NCBI GenBank assembly: GCA_020025875.1
Contig: JAHHRI010000018.1
Location: 1-24,205, forward strand
DNA length: 24,205 bases
Source: Alphaproteobacteria bacterium
GTDB lineage: Bacteria > Pseudomonadota > Alphaproteobacteria > RF32 > CAG-239
Reading direction: 5' to 3'
In this document: piece after piece, positions 1 to 8,008 of the stretch
How the letters are laid out: each line of letters begins with the position of its first letter
How positions within the stretch are numbered: the stretch's first letter is position 1
Translations under genes and position numbers: made by a program
The notes under the pieces: generated by a model
What the model was told of the DNA's origin: nothing
Database searches by the model: none
Seen by the model: the letters and a program-made list of their open reading frames with translations, nothing else

Positions 1-100
1 GCCAAAGTGCAAGCCAGCCAACTTTTAAAGAAAATGTCTTTTAAAAAACACCGAAAGAGGACAACTCTTGCTTCAGACCGTCCCTGCTTCCGCTTGTCCC

Positions 101-238
101 TCAACCGATATGGATATTTTTTATTGCCGAGAAAACATCCCGCACAAGCTCACGCGCGGCAAAATATTCCCAACCGCCAATCCCTATGGTTTTTACCCGC
201 GGTAAGACTGTCGGCTCTTCATATAATCTGCCAATGCC
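101..238 (-). other. Open stretch in a second frame overlapping the end of the large unknown gene
   Basis: Reading the minus strand in the frame shifted by -1 from the upstream gene gives 45 sense codons (238 down to 104), then TGA at 101-103. The peptide contains the protein-like run LYEEPTVLPRVKTIGIGGW and later WEYFAARELVRDVFSAIKN. It has no usable start codon near its beginning, so it cannot be an independent gene. If real, it would be the original C-terminus of the upstream protein, displaced by a single-base indel or reached by frameshifting. Chance is not excluded for so short a stretch. Nothing else is recognisable in positions 1-100. Confidence 0.2.
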
Positions 239-2100
239 TTATAAGGCGTTCTTTTGGGAGAAATGCAATCAAACAATGCATTTGCCAGCCCATAACCCGA
301 CAAATTGCGGCTGATTTTGATATCCAAGGAGTCCTTAATTTTCTTTTGTTGTCTTTGCGCTTCCGCAACCGGAATATCCAGTTTGCCGATATAACGGGAA
401 TATTCTGCCGCATCTGCTCTCTGGCGTTTTGACAAAGCGACAATATTGTCACTGACACGATAGGAAATTTGCGAATAAGCTTTTTCCATCTCACAATCTT
501 TTATCGATTCAAGAAACTTGTTTAAATCGGCATTCGGAACATCGGAAGCCGAATTGGTCAACTCATAAAAACGAAGTATCTCCTTAAACCAAGGCGTGGT
601 AAAAGCATGCAGCTGATAACCGGCATCCATGTCTTTCAACACCAAAAAGCCCCGACGCTCGCTCCATAAAACAGCATTGATCACTCTCGGCGGAATACCT
701 ATGGCACCGCCCCTCATTTTTCTTTCTAAGTGATTATTCAGCTTATTCAAATATTTGCCGTAAGTTTCATGCGTCACAAAGGGGAATTTGCTATTCATCA
801 TTTCCTCAAGCAAGTGCTTGGTGTAACGATCATTGATTTGCGGCGTTTCCAAAGTTCGCGGTGTCGTGTTGTCCATCAACCGCCGCAAAACTTCAATATT
901 TGTCAGCTGCCGACCGTTGGCATCTCTTGTCAACAACTCGTATTTCTCAATATTAAACAAATCATCGTCGGAAATTTTATAGTCGGGGAAGTTTTGGTCG
1001 ATGTAATTAATAATCCGCTGCAACTTATTCCGCCTGAAGTCCTCCTGCAATTCGGGGTTAAGTCCTTTAGCCGCATCATAATACCAAACCATTCTTTTCA
1101 ACAGCTTATGCTGTTCCGGCTGCTGGTTGTGAATATAGGAGCGCAGCTGGGGGAAAGTGCTGCTGACGGCAATCGCATCAAGCCGAATCCGTTCAAACCG
1201 ATTGTCATCACTTGACGGAATTTGTTCGGCTATTCGGCACAAACGGGTAATATTGTAGGGAGTCACTTTTGAGGTAAGGCACCGAAAAACAAATCCGCTG
1301 CTGCCGTGGTCGGAAATATCGGTTCCCCAAATATTGCCGACGGAGTTAAGAATCTTGTTTTTTCCGCTTTTTATGGCAGGCACCACATTTTTAACCGCAC
1401 CAATCATTAAATCGTCGTCAATTTGAGAAAGTTTTTCTATGTATTTGTCAAAATGCAGGGCAAACAGCATAAACTTGGCTGGCGGCAATTTTTCGATAAC
1501 TTGCGACAAAACCTCCAGCCGTTTAACCTCGTTAACATCGTCTTTTAGGTTTCGCTTGCAAAAAATGGGGGTTTTGATCTGCCCCAAATTGGCAACCAGC
1601 ACGCCATAATCAACCGAATAAAACTTGTCGATAATTTCCCGTTTGCTAAATTCGACATGAGCTTGGTGGTGCGTATTGTAGAAAACGGAAATGATCATAT
1701 CGTCAGGACAAGCATAGTTCAAAACCTTGGGAAATGTTTCCGCAATTTTATCGACCAGCTTTTCGCTCCGATCGCATGGCATTTGCTCTCTGAGATAATT
1801 GTTGATGACGCGGCACAACAAATTCTTGTCATCATCATTGTCACCGATTGCCGCCGCAATGTCTGAAAATTTTTTGCAAACCCGACTTATCCGATACAAT
1901 TCCAAGGGATTTTTTTGTGCAAGGAGATACAACAACTCAGCTTGTGCCACTTTAAATTTTTGACCTATCTGCAAAATTTTGGCTATATTTTGAATTTCAT
2001 TAAAATTTTGCCGACGGACGGATTCATCGGTAAAATTTTTGGCGAGTCTTTCATTGAGATCGGCTGTCAGAGCCGGAGAAATAACATTATCTTCATTCAT
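193..2100 (-). CDS. Large hypothetical protein (about 635 aa), function unknown
   Basis: I do not recognise this protein. It is soluble-looking, charged and mostly helical by composition. It has no signal peptide, no membrane segment and no catalytic motif that I can name. The open frame reaches back to a TTG at 2184 and an ATG at 2139. I chose the ATG at 2100 (MNEDNVISPA) because the extra N-terminal residues look like a translated leader, and a weak promoter (TTGCAT, 17 bp, TATGTT at 2135-2163) would start transcription just upstream of it. No good Shine-Dalgarno precedes any of the three starts. The stop is TAA at 193-195. A second, shifted frame stays open past this stop (see 101-238), so the true C-terminus is uncertain. 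It is transcribed alone, away from any recognisable partner. Confidence 0.6.
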   Translation of the reverse strand: MNEDNVISPALTADLNERLAKNFTDESVRRQNFNEIQNIAKILQIGQKFKVAQAELLYLLAQKNPLELYRISRVCKKFSDIAAAIGDNDDDKNLLCRVINNYLREQMPCDRSEKLVDKIAETFPKVLNYACPDDMIISVFYNTHHQAHVEFSKREIIDKFYSVDYGVLVANLGQIKTPIFCKRNLKDDVNEVKRLEVLSQVIEKLPPAKFMLFALHFDKYIEKLSQIDDDLMIGAVKNVVPAIKSGKNKILNSVGNIWGTDISDHGSSGFVFRCLTSKVTPYNITRLCRIAEQIPSSDDNRFERIRLDAIAVSSTFPQLRSYIHNQQPEQHKLLKRMVWYYDAAKGLNPELQEDFRRNKLQRIINYIDQNFPDYKISDDDLFNIEKYELLTRDANGRQLTNIEVLRRLMDNTTPRTLETPQINDRYTKHLLEEMMNSKFPFVTHETYGKYLNKLNNHLERKMRGGAIGIPPRVINAVLWSERRGFLVLKDMDAGYQLHAFTTPWFKEILRFYELTNSASDVPNADLNKFLESIKDCEMEKAYSQISYRVSDNIVALSKRQRADAAEYSRYIGKLDIPVAEAQRQQKKIKDSLDIKISRNLSGYGLANALFDCISPKRTPYKALADYMKSRQSYRG

Positions 2101-2134
2101 GTCAAAAACCGTATTTTGATCAAACAATGGCAAA

Positions 2135-2163
2135 AACATAACACAATCGGTCAACAAATGCAA
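2135..2163 (-). promoter_or_regulatory. Weak candidate promoter for the large unknown gene
   Basis: On the minus strand TTGCAT (2158-2163) and TATGTT (2135-2140) are 17 bp apart. Each matches only part of the sigma70 consensus. If used, the transcript would begin near 2127 and support the start at 2100. Confidence 0.25.
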
Positions 2164-2323
2164 TCTTTTTTGTCTAAAAAACAATTAAAACACATCGTCA
2201 ACAACAATCTTTTTTCAAACAGTACATTTTTCAGATAAAATGCACCAGAAAGAGCAGATATCGGTGTTTCATTTGACCAAGACTTATTTGCTCCAACCAT
2301 TGTTTGCCGGTGGGCGCACCAAA

Positions 2324-2351
2324 TTTTAAGCCCCGATATCGGGGCTTAAAA
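2324..2351 (-). terminator. Palindromic hairpin, probable terminator after the YbhN-like gene
   Basis: This is a perfect 28-bp inverted repeat centred on CCCCGATATCGGGG and flanked by TTTTAA/TTAAAA. It begins 4 bp after the stop codon of the YbhN-like gene on the minus strand. It has no free U-run beyond the stem, because its T residues lie inside the stem. The terminator role is therefore inferred from position and GC-rich core rather than from a textbook shape. Confidence 0.5.
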
Positions 2352-2354
2352 AAT

Positions 2355-3359
2355 TTATATTTTATTGCGATTCATCTGTGTCGTATTGACAATTTTCAGC
2401 TTTTCAAGCCGTTGTTTTTTAACATATTTAAGATATCCCTCGTAAGAAAACAACATCACCGCCGAAATGAGCATCGGCAACAGATAATAAATAATGCGGT
2501 AGGCAATCAGCGCACCGAACAATGTTGCCTGATTGTGATCTCCGGGAATGATATACATAAACAGTCCCTCAAACACGCCTAAGCCACCCGGAACCTGACT
2601 GAACACGCCCAATACCTGCGCAATGATAAACACCCCGATAAAGGTGGAGAAAGAAATATCAACAAACGAAATCAGTGAAAAATACAGCACCAGCGAAGCC
2701 ATCAATATGTCTGCCGCACCGATAAACACTTGCGCAAGAGCCATTCGGAACGATGGCATTTCAAACACCACCCCTTTGATCATCAACGGTTTTTTGTAAA
2801 ACAAACTGAGCCCGAAATACACCATCAATCCAATCAAAGAGCCCAAAGTAACAATTTCCGTCGTCAGCTTAGAAACCGAACCGGCACCAAAGGCGTGCGA
2901 CGGGGTAATCACATAACCGGCAATAATCAGAAAGAAACAGGCAACCAAATAAGTAAAGCCGGAAAAAGTGACCATACGCACAATCTCCCCGCCATGAAAA
3001 CGCCAACGGGTATACAATCGGTAGCGGATGGTGCCTCCCGATACAATGGCATGACCGGCATTGTTGCTGACGGAAAAACCGATAAAGCCGGCAAAAATCC
3101 ACTTCCACGGCGACAATTTGCGTTTAATGTAACGCAGCGCCAGATAATCGTAAGACGACAATGCCACATAGCCGCCGATTGAAGCCAGACAAGCCATCCA
3201 CAAATGGTGCGGAGGAATGCTCAATAGTGCATCTTTAATATCCGTCCAGCTATATTTGGCAAGCTGCCGATAAAGCATATAAGCCGCCAACACAAAGAAA
3301 AACAGTCCCGCCCACGAAACCATTTTTTTCAAAACTTTTTTGGTCTGTAATGCCATCAT
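2355..3359 (-). CDS. YbhN/UPF0104-family integral membrane protein
   Basis: The protein has 334 residues and roughly seven to eight hydrophobic segments spread over its length. It belongs to the family related to the flippase-type membrane half of lysylphosphatidylglycerol synthase (MprF) and YbhN. Diagnostic stretches are SNNAGHAIVSGGTIRYRLY (around residues 97-115), typical of the family, and QVPGGLGVFEGLF near residue 255. The family is thought to handle lipids or lipid-linked substrates in the inner membrane. The substrate cannot be read from sequence, and the soluble tRNA-dependent aminoacyl-transferase half of MprF is absent. The ATG at 3359 is preceded by AGGA at a sensible distance and by a good promoter 86 bp upstream. 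It appears to be a single-gene unit between a promoter and a palindromic terminator. Confidence 0.85.
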   Translation of the reverse strand: MMALQTKKVLKKMVSWAGLFFFVLAAYMLYRQLAKYSWTDIKDALLSIPPHHLWMACLASIGGYVALSSYDYLALRYIKRKLSPWKWIFAGFIGFSVSNNAGHAIVSGGTIRYRLYTRWRFHGGEIVRMVTFSGFTYLVACFFLIIAGYVITPSHAFGAGSVSKLTTEIVTLGSLIGLMVYFGLSLFYKKPLMIKGVVFEMPSFRMALAQVFIGAADILMASLVLYFSLISFVDISFSTFIGVFIIAQVLGVFSQVPGGLGVFEGLFMYIIPGDHNQATLFGALIAYRIIYYLLPMLISAVMLFSYEGYLKYVKKQRLEKLKIVNTTQMNRNKI

Positions 3360-3444
3360 TTTTTCCTATATTTTCTAAATTTTGCATAAAAAAAACAAAC
3401 GTCCCGTTCTTATATAGTCATTGCGGTTATCATTTGCTGAAAAT

Positions 3445-3472
3445 ATTATAAAAATATTATAAAGTTTTGCAA
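3445..3472 (-). promoter_or_regulatory. Sigma70-type promoter for the YbhN-like gene
   Basis: On the minus strand TTGCAA (3467-3472) and a perfect TATAAT (3445-3450) are separated by 16 bp. The predicted leader is about 75-80 nt. The -10 lies in a direct repeat of AATATTATAA, so a second overlapping -10 exists. The stretch from 3473 to 3643 holds no gene that I can support. Confidence 0.55.
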
Positions 3473-3643
3473 CTCTTTAGTAGCAAAGAGGAATAAGAAT
3501 TTTGACAACAGCAACAGCCGCGGCACAAAACACTCATTGAGCGTTGTTTTTCAATGCTCCGCCCCCTCGCCTGCCGATACCGCGGCGCATTTGGACAGCC
3601 CCGACATCAACTTGAGCGGCAAACGCCGACAGGCAAAATATTT

Positions 3644-4501
3644 TCAGCCGAGAAAATCAATCAAACTGCCCGTCAAAACACCGGCAACGTATAATATAAC
3701 GGTCAGCAACAGATTTTCTTGCCAACGCGGATTAACTCGATAAAGCACCAACAGCCCGACACCGGCACCGACCAAAACGCCCGCCATCATTGCGCCGAAA
3801 GCGATTGCCCCTTCCAGATAAAGTTGCGTTACGATCACCGAGGCGGAACAATTCGGAACCAACCCGATCAGCCCTGCTGCCGCCGCGCCTGCCAACGGAT
3901 ACGCAAGAAAGCGAGCCATTGTCTCAGGTCCGATCGCTTCCATCAGCAGGTTGAACAAAAAACTGACAACCAGTACAAACAGGGTAATTTTAATCGAATG
4001 CCGAAGCGCCGACCGCCAAACACCGTTTTCTTCGCATTGACAGTCATCGTTACGGCAAAGCGTTTCCACATCGACTGCCCGCGGACACAACAATGCCGAT
4101 CGTCGGGCAAAAAAATCAACGGCAGAGCCAAAGAACAGGCCGGCAACAATTTTGATCAGAAAAATTTTAAAAATCAACGAGGCAGGCACCGCATGGGAAA
4201 TCAAAATCGGTAACATTTCGTCGGAAGTGGAAAGATAAACCGCCGTCAACGTGCCGGCAGAAATAACCCGTGCCGCATAAAAGTTGGAAGCGGCTGCCGC
4301 AATGCCGCATTGCGGGAACAATCCGCACAGTGCGCCAATCAGCGGCCCTGCCTGACCTGACCGACGGATCAAATTAACCGTTTTGCTCCCCGCTTTTTCT
4401 TCCAAACATTCCAGCACCAAATAAGTGGCCAGCAAAAAAGGAAAAAGCTTAAACGAATCAATCAGAGCCTCGACTGCCGTATGCCATAAAACTTCAGTCA
4501 T
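3644..4501 (-). CDS. Putative 10TM metal exporter / permease, ArsP_2-like (PF11449 type)
   Basis: The 285-residue polytopic membrane protein is built as two inverted halves. Each half has a related core: GLFPQCGIAAAASNFYAARV near residues 60-80 and GLVPNCSASVIVTQLYLEGA near residues 210-230. This paired G-L-x-P-x-C motif is typical of the putative heavy-metal or manganese exporter family annotated ArsP_2/DUF2899, which is related to ArsP permeases. Between the halves lies a short Cys- and acid-rich loop (CPRAVDVETLCRNDDCQCEE) that could bind metal. The start at 4501 lies 12 bp after the sdaA stop codon, so the two are probably one operon. A GGCGG stretch just upstream is a poor ribosome site, which suggests translational coupling. 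The transported ion is inferred from the family only. Confidence 0.75.
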   Translation of the reverse strand: MTEVLWHTAVEALIDSFKLFPFLLATYLVLECLEEKAGSKTVNLIRRSGQAGPLIGALCGLFPQCGIAAAASNFYAARVISAGTLTAVYLSTSDEMLPILISHAVPASLIFKIFLIKIVAGLFFGSAVDFFARRSALLCPRAVDVETLCRNDDCQCEENGVWRSALRHSIKITLFVLVVSFLFNLLMEAIGPETMARFLAYPLAGAAAAGLIGLVPNCSASVIVTQLYLEGAIAFGAMMAGVLVGAGVGLLVLYRVNPRWQENLLLTVILYVAGVLTGSLIDFLG

Positions 4502-4513
4502 TTCCGCCGCCGT

Positions 4514-5896
4514 TTAACAGGTCAGAACATTAACCGCCAGCCCTGCCAGCGATGTTTCTTTATAATTGGTGCTCAGGTTAAGTCCGGTTTCATACATGGT
4601 TTTAATGATGCTGTCCAAACTGACCATATGCCGCCCCGTTCCGCGCATGGCCAAACGCGATGCGTTGATTGCTTTGATGGCCGCCATGGCGTTGCGTTCA
4701 ATGCAAGGAATCTGCACCAACCCTTTGACGGGATCGCAAGTCAAACCAAGATTGTGTTCCATGGCTATTTCTGCCGCATTTTCAATCTGGTTCAGGCTGC
4801 CTCCGAGCACGGCGGTTAATCCCGCCGCCGCCATCGAGCAGGCCACGCCGACTTCACCCTGACAACCGACTTCGGCACCCGAAATGGAAGCATTCGTCCG
4901 ATAAAGGCTGCATATTGCCGAAGCGGTCGTCATAAAGATAATGTCCGCTTTTTCTTGCTCATAGGGAGATTTGGACATGGCAAACCGCTGATAATATCGC
5001 ATCACCGCCGGCACGATTCCCGCCGAACCCATTGTCGGCGCGGTAACAATTTTGCCGCCGGCGGCATTTTCTTCCGACACGGCAAACGCCCACAGGTTCA
5101 CCCAGTCAACAATCATCAACGGGTCCACGTCGTTTTCAAAAAATCTTTCTTCCAACCGGCGGTACATTTCCGAAGCGCGACGGGCCAGCCCCAACCCTCC
5201 GGGCAATATGCCGGTGGCATGAATGCCGCGAGTAACCGCATCTTGCATAATCCGAACCAACTCAACAATTCCCGCCCTGACCTCTTTGGCACTGCGCAAA
5301 GCTTCTTCGTTTTTCAACACCAAATCGGCAATAGTCAAGTCGTGTCTTTTGCACAGCTCAACCATTTCCTTGCAACTGTCAAACGGAAACGGCACGTCAT
5401 AAGGATCTCTGCCGATTCGTCCGGACATTTCGTCTTTGCGCACAACCGTACCGCCGCCAACCGAAAAATAAACCTCTTCCGACAATATTTTTCCCTGTTC
5501 GTCAAAGGCGGTCAATTTCATACCGTTGGAATGTTCGGGCAAAAAAGTGTTTTTGTGCAAGACAATATCTCTGTCCATCTCAAAACCAACGACTTTTTCC
5601 CCGCCGAGCAGCAATTCTTTGCTTGTTTTCACTTGTCCGATATAGTCTGTTTCCGGATTCACTTCTTCGGCTTTCAGTCCAAGCAATCCGTAAACCACCG
5701 CGTTCAGCGTGCCATGCCCCAAACCGGTCAGCGCCAAAGAACCGTAAAGCTCTGTTTTGACCTTTGCCGTCTGCGCCAGCAAACCTTGTTTTTGCAAATT
5801 TTCCACATAGCGGCAAGCCGCTCTCATCGGTCCCACCGTATGCGAACTGGAAGGACCGATTCCGACGGCAAAAATCTCAAAAAGGCTATAGTACAT
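4514..5896 (-). CDS. sdaA: L-serine dehydratase (L-serine ammonia-lyase), single chain, Fe-S type
   Basis: It converts L-serine to pyruvate and ammonia in the cytoplasm using a [4Fe-4S] cluster. The single-chain layout is complete: the N-terminal beta domain begins SLFEIFAVGIGPSSSHTVGP and the C-terminal catalytic domain carries GCQGEVGVACSM, LTCDPVKGL and QIPCIERNAM. In the 460-residue form, Cys345, Cys387 and Cys398 are the likely cluster ligands, judged by family alignment. The open frame extends 34 codons further upstream, but the ATG at 5896 is the right start. It has GGAGAA just before it, and its first residues match the family N-terminus, while the upstream extension is hydrophobic junk containing the promoter. 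It is followed after 12 bp by the metal permease gene. Confidence 0.93.
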   Translation of the reverse strand: MYYSLFEIFAVGIGPSSSHTVGPMRAACRYVENLQKQGLLAQTAKVKTELYGSLALTGLGHGTLNAVVYGLLGLKAEEVNPETDYIGQVKTSKELLLGGEKVVGFEMDRDIVLHKNTFLPEHSNGMKLTAFDEQGKILSEEVYFSVGGGTVVRKDEMSGRIGRDPYDVPFPFDSCKEMVELCKRHDLTIADLVLKNEEALRSAKEVRAGIVELVRIMQDAVTRGIHATGILPGGLGLARRASEMYRRLEERFFENDVDPLMIVDWVNLWAFAVSEENAAGGKIVTAPTMGSAGIVPAVMRYYQRFAMSKSPYEQEKADIIFMTTASAICSLYRTNASISGAEVGCQGEVGVACSMAAAGLTAVLGGSLNQIENAAEIAMEHNLGLTCDPVKGLVQIPCIERNAMAAIKAINASRLAMRGTGRHMVSLDSIIKTMYETGLNLSTNYKETSLAGLAVNVLTC

Positions 5897-5939
5897 CAAT
5901 CTTCTCCGATTATGTTGATCACAAACACACATATGCCGG

Positions 5940-5967
5940 ATATTAACGGTAAATACTAAGAATGCAA
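5940..5967 (-). promoter_or_regulatory. Candidate promoter for sdaA
   Basis: On the minus strand TTGCAT (5962-5967) and TAATAT (5940-5945) have a 16-bp spacer, placing the start of transcription about 40 nt before the sdaA ATG. A run of eight A followed by eight T (5973-5988), likely to be curved, lies directly upstream and is shared with the divergent methyltransferase gene. Confidence 0.4.
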
Positions 5968-6003
5968 CGAAGAAAAAAAATTTTTTTTGCAGCGACAAAA
6001 GCT

Positions 6004-6031
6004 TTGCTTTTCAGCCGATTTTTGCTATAAA
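6004..6031 (+). promoter_or_regulatory. Candidate promoter for the DNA methyltransferase gene
   Basis: TTGCTT (6004-6009) and TATAAA (6026-6031) are 16 bp apart. The -10 overlaps the ATG at 6031, so if this promoter is used that ATG cannot be the start. This supports initiation at 6052. Confidence 0.4.
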
Positions 6032-6051
6032 TGCGACAAGATAAGGAAAAG

Positions 6052-6990
6052 ATGCCAATGAAAGCCCCATCCTCGCGCAACAAAACCCTGAGCCTAAGCC
6101 CGTCGGAAACAAAAAAATATCTCAACCGCTGCCTTTCCGCCGATTGTCCGCTGCCGACACGGTTGGCAAACCGAACAATTAACGGCGATTCGTTTGCCGT
6201 TATGGAGCATCTGCCGAAAGCCTTTGTCGATCTGGCCATTATTGACCCGCCCTATAACCTCACCAAAAATTACCACGGTCGCAAGTTTACCGAAACCGGC
6301 GATGACGAATACGCCGCCTATACCGAATGCTGGATAAAAAAGCTCTGTCCGCTGCTCAAACCGGAGGCTTCCGTCTACATCTGCTGCGACTGGAAATCGA
6401 GTCTTATCATCGGTCAGGTTCTCAAAAAATATTTCCACCTGCAAAACAGAATTACCTGGCAACGGGAAAAAGGCCGCGGCGCGCTGCGCAACTGGAAAAA
6501 CGGCATGGAAGACATCTGGTATGCCACTTGCTCGGAGCGCTACACTTTCAATTTAGATGCCGTCAAAATTCGCAAAAAAGTATTGGCGCCGTACAAGCTC
6601 AACGGGCAACCCAAAGACTGGGAAGCAACCCAAGACGGCAATTTCCGCAACACTTGCCCCTCCAATTTTTGGGACGATATTTCGATTCCCTACTGGTCAA
6701 TGCCGGAAAACACCGACCACCCGACACAAAAGCCGGAAAAGCTGTTGGCAAAGCTGATTTTGGCCAGTTCCAACCCCGACGATATGGTGTTTGATCCGTT
6801 TCTGGGTTCCGGCAGCACTTCCGTTACCGCCAAAAAGCTCAACCGCCGCTACCTTGGCATTGAACAAAACCCCCAATACTGCGCATGGGCGGAAAAGCGA
6901 CTGGAAAAAGCAGAAACGGATTCCTCGATTCAGGGTTATGCCGACGGCATTTTTTGGGAAAGAAACGCGCGGATCAAAAAAGGCGACTGA
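6052..6990 (+). CDS. Solitary beta-class DNA (adenine-N6 or cytosine-N4) methyltransferase
   Basis: An S-adenosylmethionine-dependent amino-methyltransferase of 312 residues. Motif order is that of the beta class: the catalytic DPPYNL (motif IV) is near residue 65, followed by a central target-recognition region. The SAM-binding DPFLGSGSTS (motif I) is near residue 250, followed by GIEQN. The HPTQKPEKLL stretch before motif I is also typical. DPPY favours adenine-N6 methylation but does not prove it. The protein differs from the cell-cycle methylase CcrM in its middle region and lacks the CcrM C-terminal extension. No restriction endonuclease gene lies next to it, so it looks like an orphan methylase. 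I prefer the ATG at 6052, because AAGGAAAAG sits directly before it and a -10 box overlaps the upstream ATG at 6031. A further ATG at 6058 is possible. Confidence 0.9.
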   Translation: MPMKAPSSRNKTLSLSPSETKKYLNRCLSADCPLPTRLANRTINGDSFAVMEHLPKAFVDLAIIDPPYNLTKNYHGRKFTETGDDEYAAYTECWIKKLCPLLKPEASVYICCDWKSSLIIGQVLKKYFHLQNRITWQREKGRGALRNWKNGMEDIWYATCSERYTFNLDAVKIRKKVLAPYKLNGQPKDWEATQDGNFRNTCPSNFWDDISIPYWSMPENTDHPTQKPEKLLAKLILASSNPDDMVFDPFLGSGSTSVTAKKLNRRYLGIEQNPQYCAWAEKRLEKAETDSSIQGYADGIFWERNARIKKGD

Positions 6991-7020
6991 TTTTTTGCCC
7001 GCAATTCGCCGAGAGGCATA

Positions 7021-7061
7021 AAAAAAGTCAGCATTTCCGACAAAAAAACGCTGACTTTTTT
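7021..7061. terminator. Bidirectional terminator between the methyltransferase gene and kdsB
   Basis: A 12-bp perfect stem, AAAAAAGTCAGC paired with GCTGACTTTTTT, has a 17-nt loop. It is flanked by A and T runs suitable for both strands and lies between two convergent genes. Confidence 0.85.
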
Positions 7062-7079
7062 CTTTTGCCAAAATATTGG

Positions 7080-7850
7080 CTATTTAATCCATTTGCGTGC
7101 TTCTTCCAAATCTTCTTTGGTGTCAATATCGGCCGGCGCATTCTTGTCAAGCGTTAGGTCAGACACCAATTTGGCACGGATATACATCCCGTTTTCAAGA
7201 GCCCGCAACTGTTCCAGCCCTTCTCTGTCTTCCAGCACGCCAACCGGCAAAGAAACAAACTTTTTCAGTGCTTCCGCCCGATAGACATAAATGCCGATAT
7301 GGTGGTAAAAAGCCTGATTTTTGCAGCTTTCCGGATTGCGGATAAAAGGAACGCCAGCCCGCGAAAAATACAGACAACGTCCTTCGTCTTCGCCCTCGCG
7401 CAACCCCATGGCAATTTTCACATTACTCGGCACTTTGACATCGTCTTGCGCATCAAACAACATACCAACGGTGGCAATATCGCACCCCGTACGTTCCACC
7501 ATTTCAATCAACCCGTTGTTGACAGCGGGGTTAACGTTAACGGCATCGCCCTGAAAATTAACCACGATATCATATTGTCCTTCGGGATCAATTTTTTTCA
7601 ACGCCGCGGCAATGCGGTCCGTACCGGAAGGCAAGGCGGGATCGGTCAAAACCACTTTTGCGCCAAACTTTTCGCAAGCCTCCGCAATCACCTGATCGCC
7701 GGCGGCAACATAAACATCCCCCGGCACGGTTTTTTTAACATTTTCATACACTCTTTGCAGCAGACTTTTGCCGTTAATATCCAAAAGCGGCTTATTGGGA
7801 AGACGCGTGGACGCCATCCGCACAGGAATAATCGTTACGATATTGCTCAT
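7080..7850 (-). CDS. kdsB: 3-deoxy-manno-octulosonate cytidylyltransferase (CMP-Kdo synthetase)
   Basis: It activates Kdo with CTP to CMP-Kdo for the inner core of lipopolysaccharide, in the cytoplasm. The 256 residues match the family length. The N-terminal nucleotide-binding motif IIPVRMASTRLPNKPL is clear, as are LPSGTDRI, the metal-binding QGD near residue 101, LYFSRAGVPFIR, HHIGIYVYR and LEQLRALENG, and the ending DIDTKEDLEEAR. One oddity is that the usual acidic or leucine residue plus proline after QGD (QGDEP or QGDLP) is replaced by QGDAVNVNP, so the loop after the metal ligand is unusual. The start at 7850 has only a purine-rich GAGAAAGAAAA upstream. It has its own strong promoter and is divergent from queA. 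Confidence 0.92.
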   Translation of the reverse strand: MSNIVTIIPVRMASTRLPNKPLLDINGKSLLQRVYENVKKTVPGDVYVAAGDQVIAEACEKFGAKVVLTDPALPSGTDRIAAALKKIDPEGQYDIVVNFQGDAVNVNPAVNNGLIEMVERTGCDIATVGMLFDAQDDVKVPSNVKIAMGLREGEDEGRCLYFSRAGVPFIRNPESCKNQAFYHHIGIYVYRAEALKKFVSLPVGVLEDREGLEQLRALENGMYIRAKLVSDLTLDKNAPADIDTKEDLEEARKWIK

Positions 7851-7887
7851 TTTTCTTTCTCATCAGCAGCTAATTAAAACTAAAGAA

Positions 7888-7915
7888 ATAATAACCTTTT
7901 TCCGTTGCTTGTCAA
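7888..7915 (-). promoter_or_regulatory. Sigma70-type promoter for kdsB
   Basis: On the minus strand a perfect TTGACA (7910-7915) and TATTAT (7888-7893) are 16 bp apart, giving a leader of about 30 nt. Confidence 0.65.
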
Positions 7916-7956
7916 CAGAACTGATGGCGGCCTTTTTACTTTTCCGCTCAAAGCAC

Positions 7957-7985
7957 TTGCCAAAAAACACGGGGTGTAATATAAC
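7957..7985 (+). promoter_or_regulatory. Sigma70-type promoter for queA
   Basis: TTGCCA (7957-7962) and TATAAC (7980-7985) are separated by exactly 17 bp. Transcription would begin about 17 nt before the start codon, just ahead of the AAGGAC ribosome site at 7995-8000. Confidence 0.65.
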
Positions 7986-8008
7986 AGGCGCAAAAAGGAC
8001 AACAAACA

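Noticed and set aside
3537..3743. 68-codon plus-strand frame (contains SPADTAAHLDSPDINLSGK)
   Set aside because: The middle looks protein-like, but it starts at TTG, lacks a ribosome site, and its 3' third is antisense to the permease gene.
4955..5959. 334-codon plus-strand open frame opposite sdaA
   Set aside because: It is fully antisense to a clear serine dehydratase gene, has shadow-like His/Arg/Gln-rich composition, and shows no ribosome site or family match.
4514..5998. Longer form of sdaA with 34 extra N-terminal residues
   Set aside because: The extension overlaps the candidate promoter, lacks a ribosome site and is not part of the family N-terminus.
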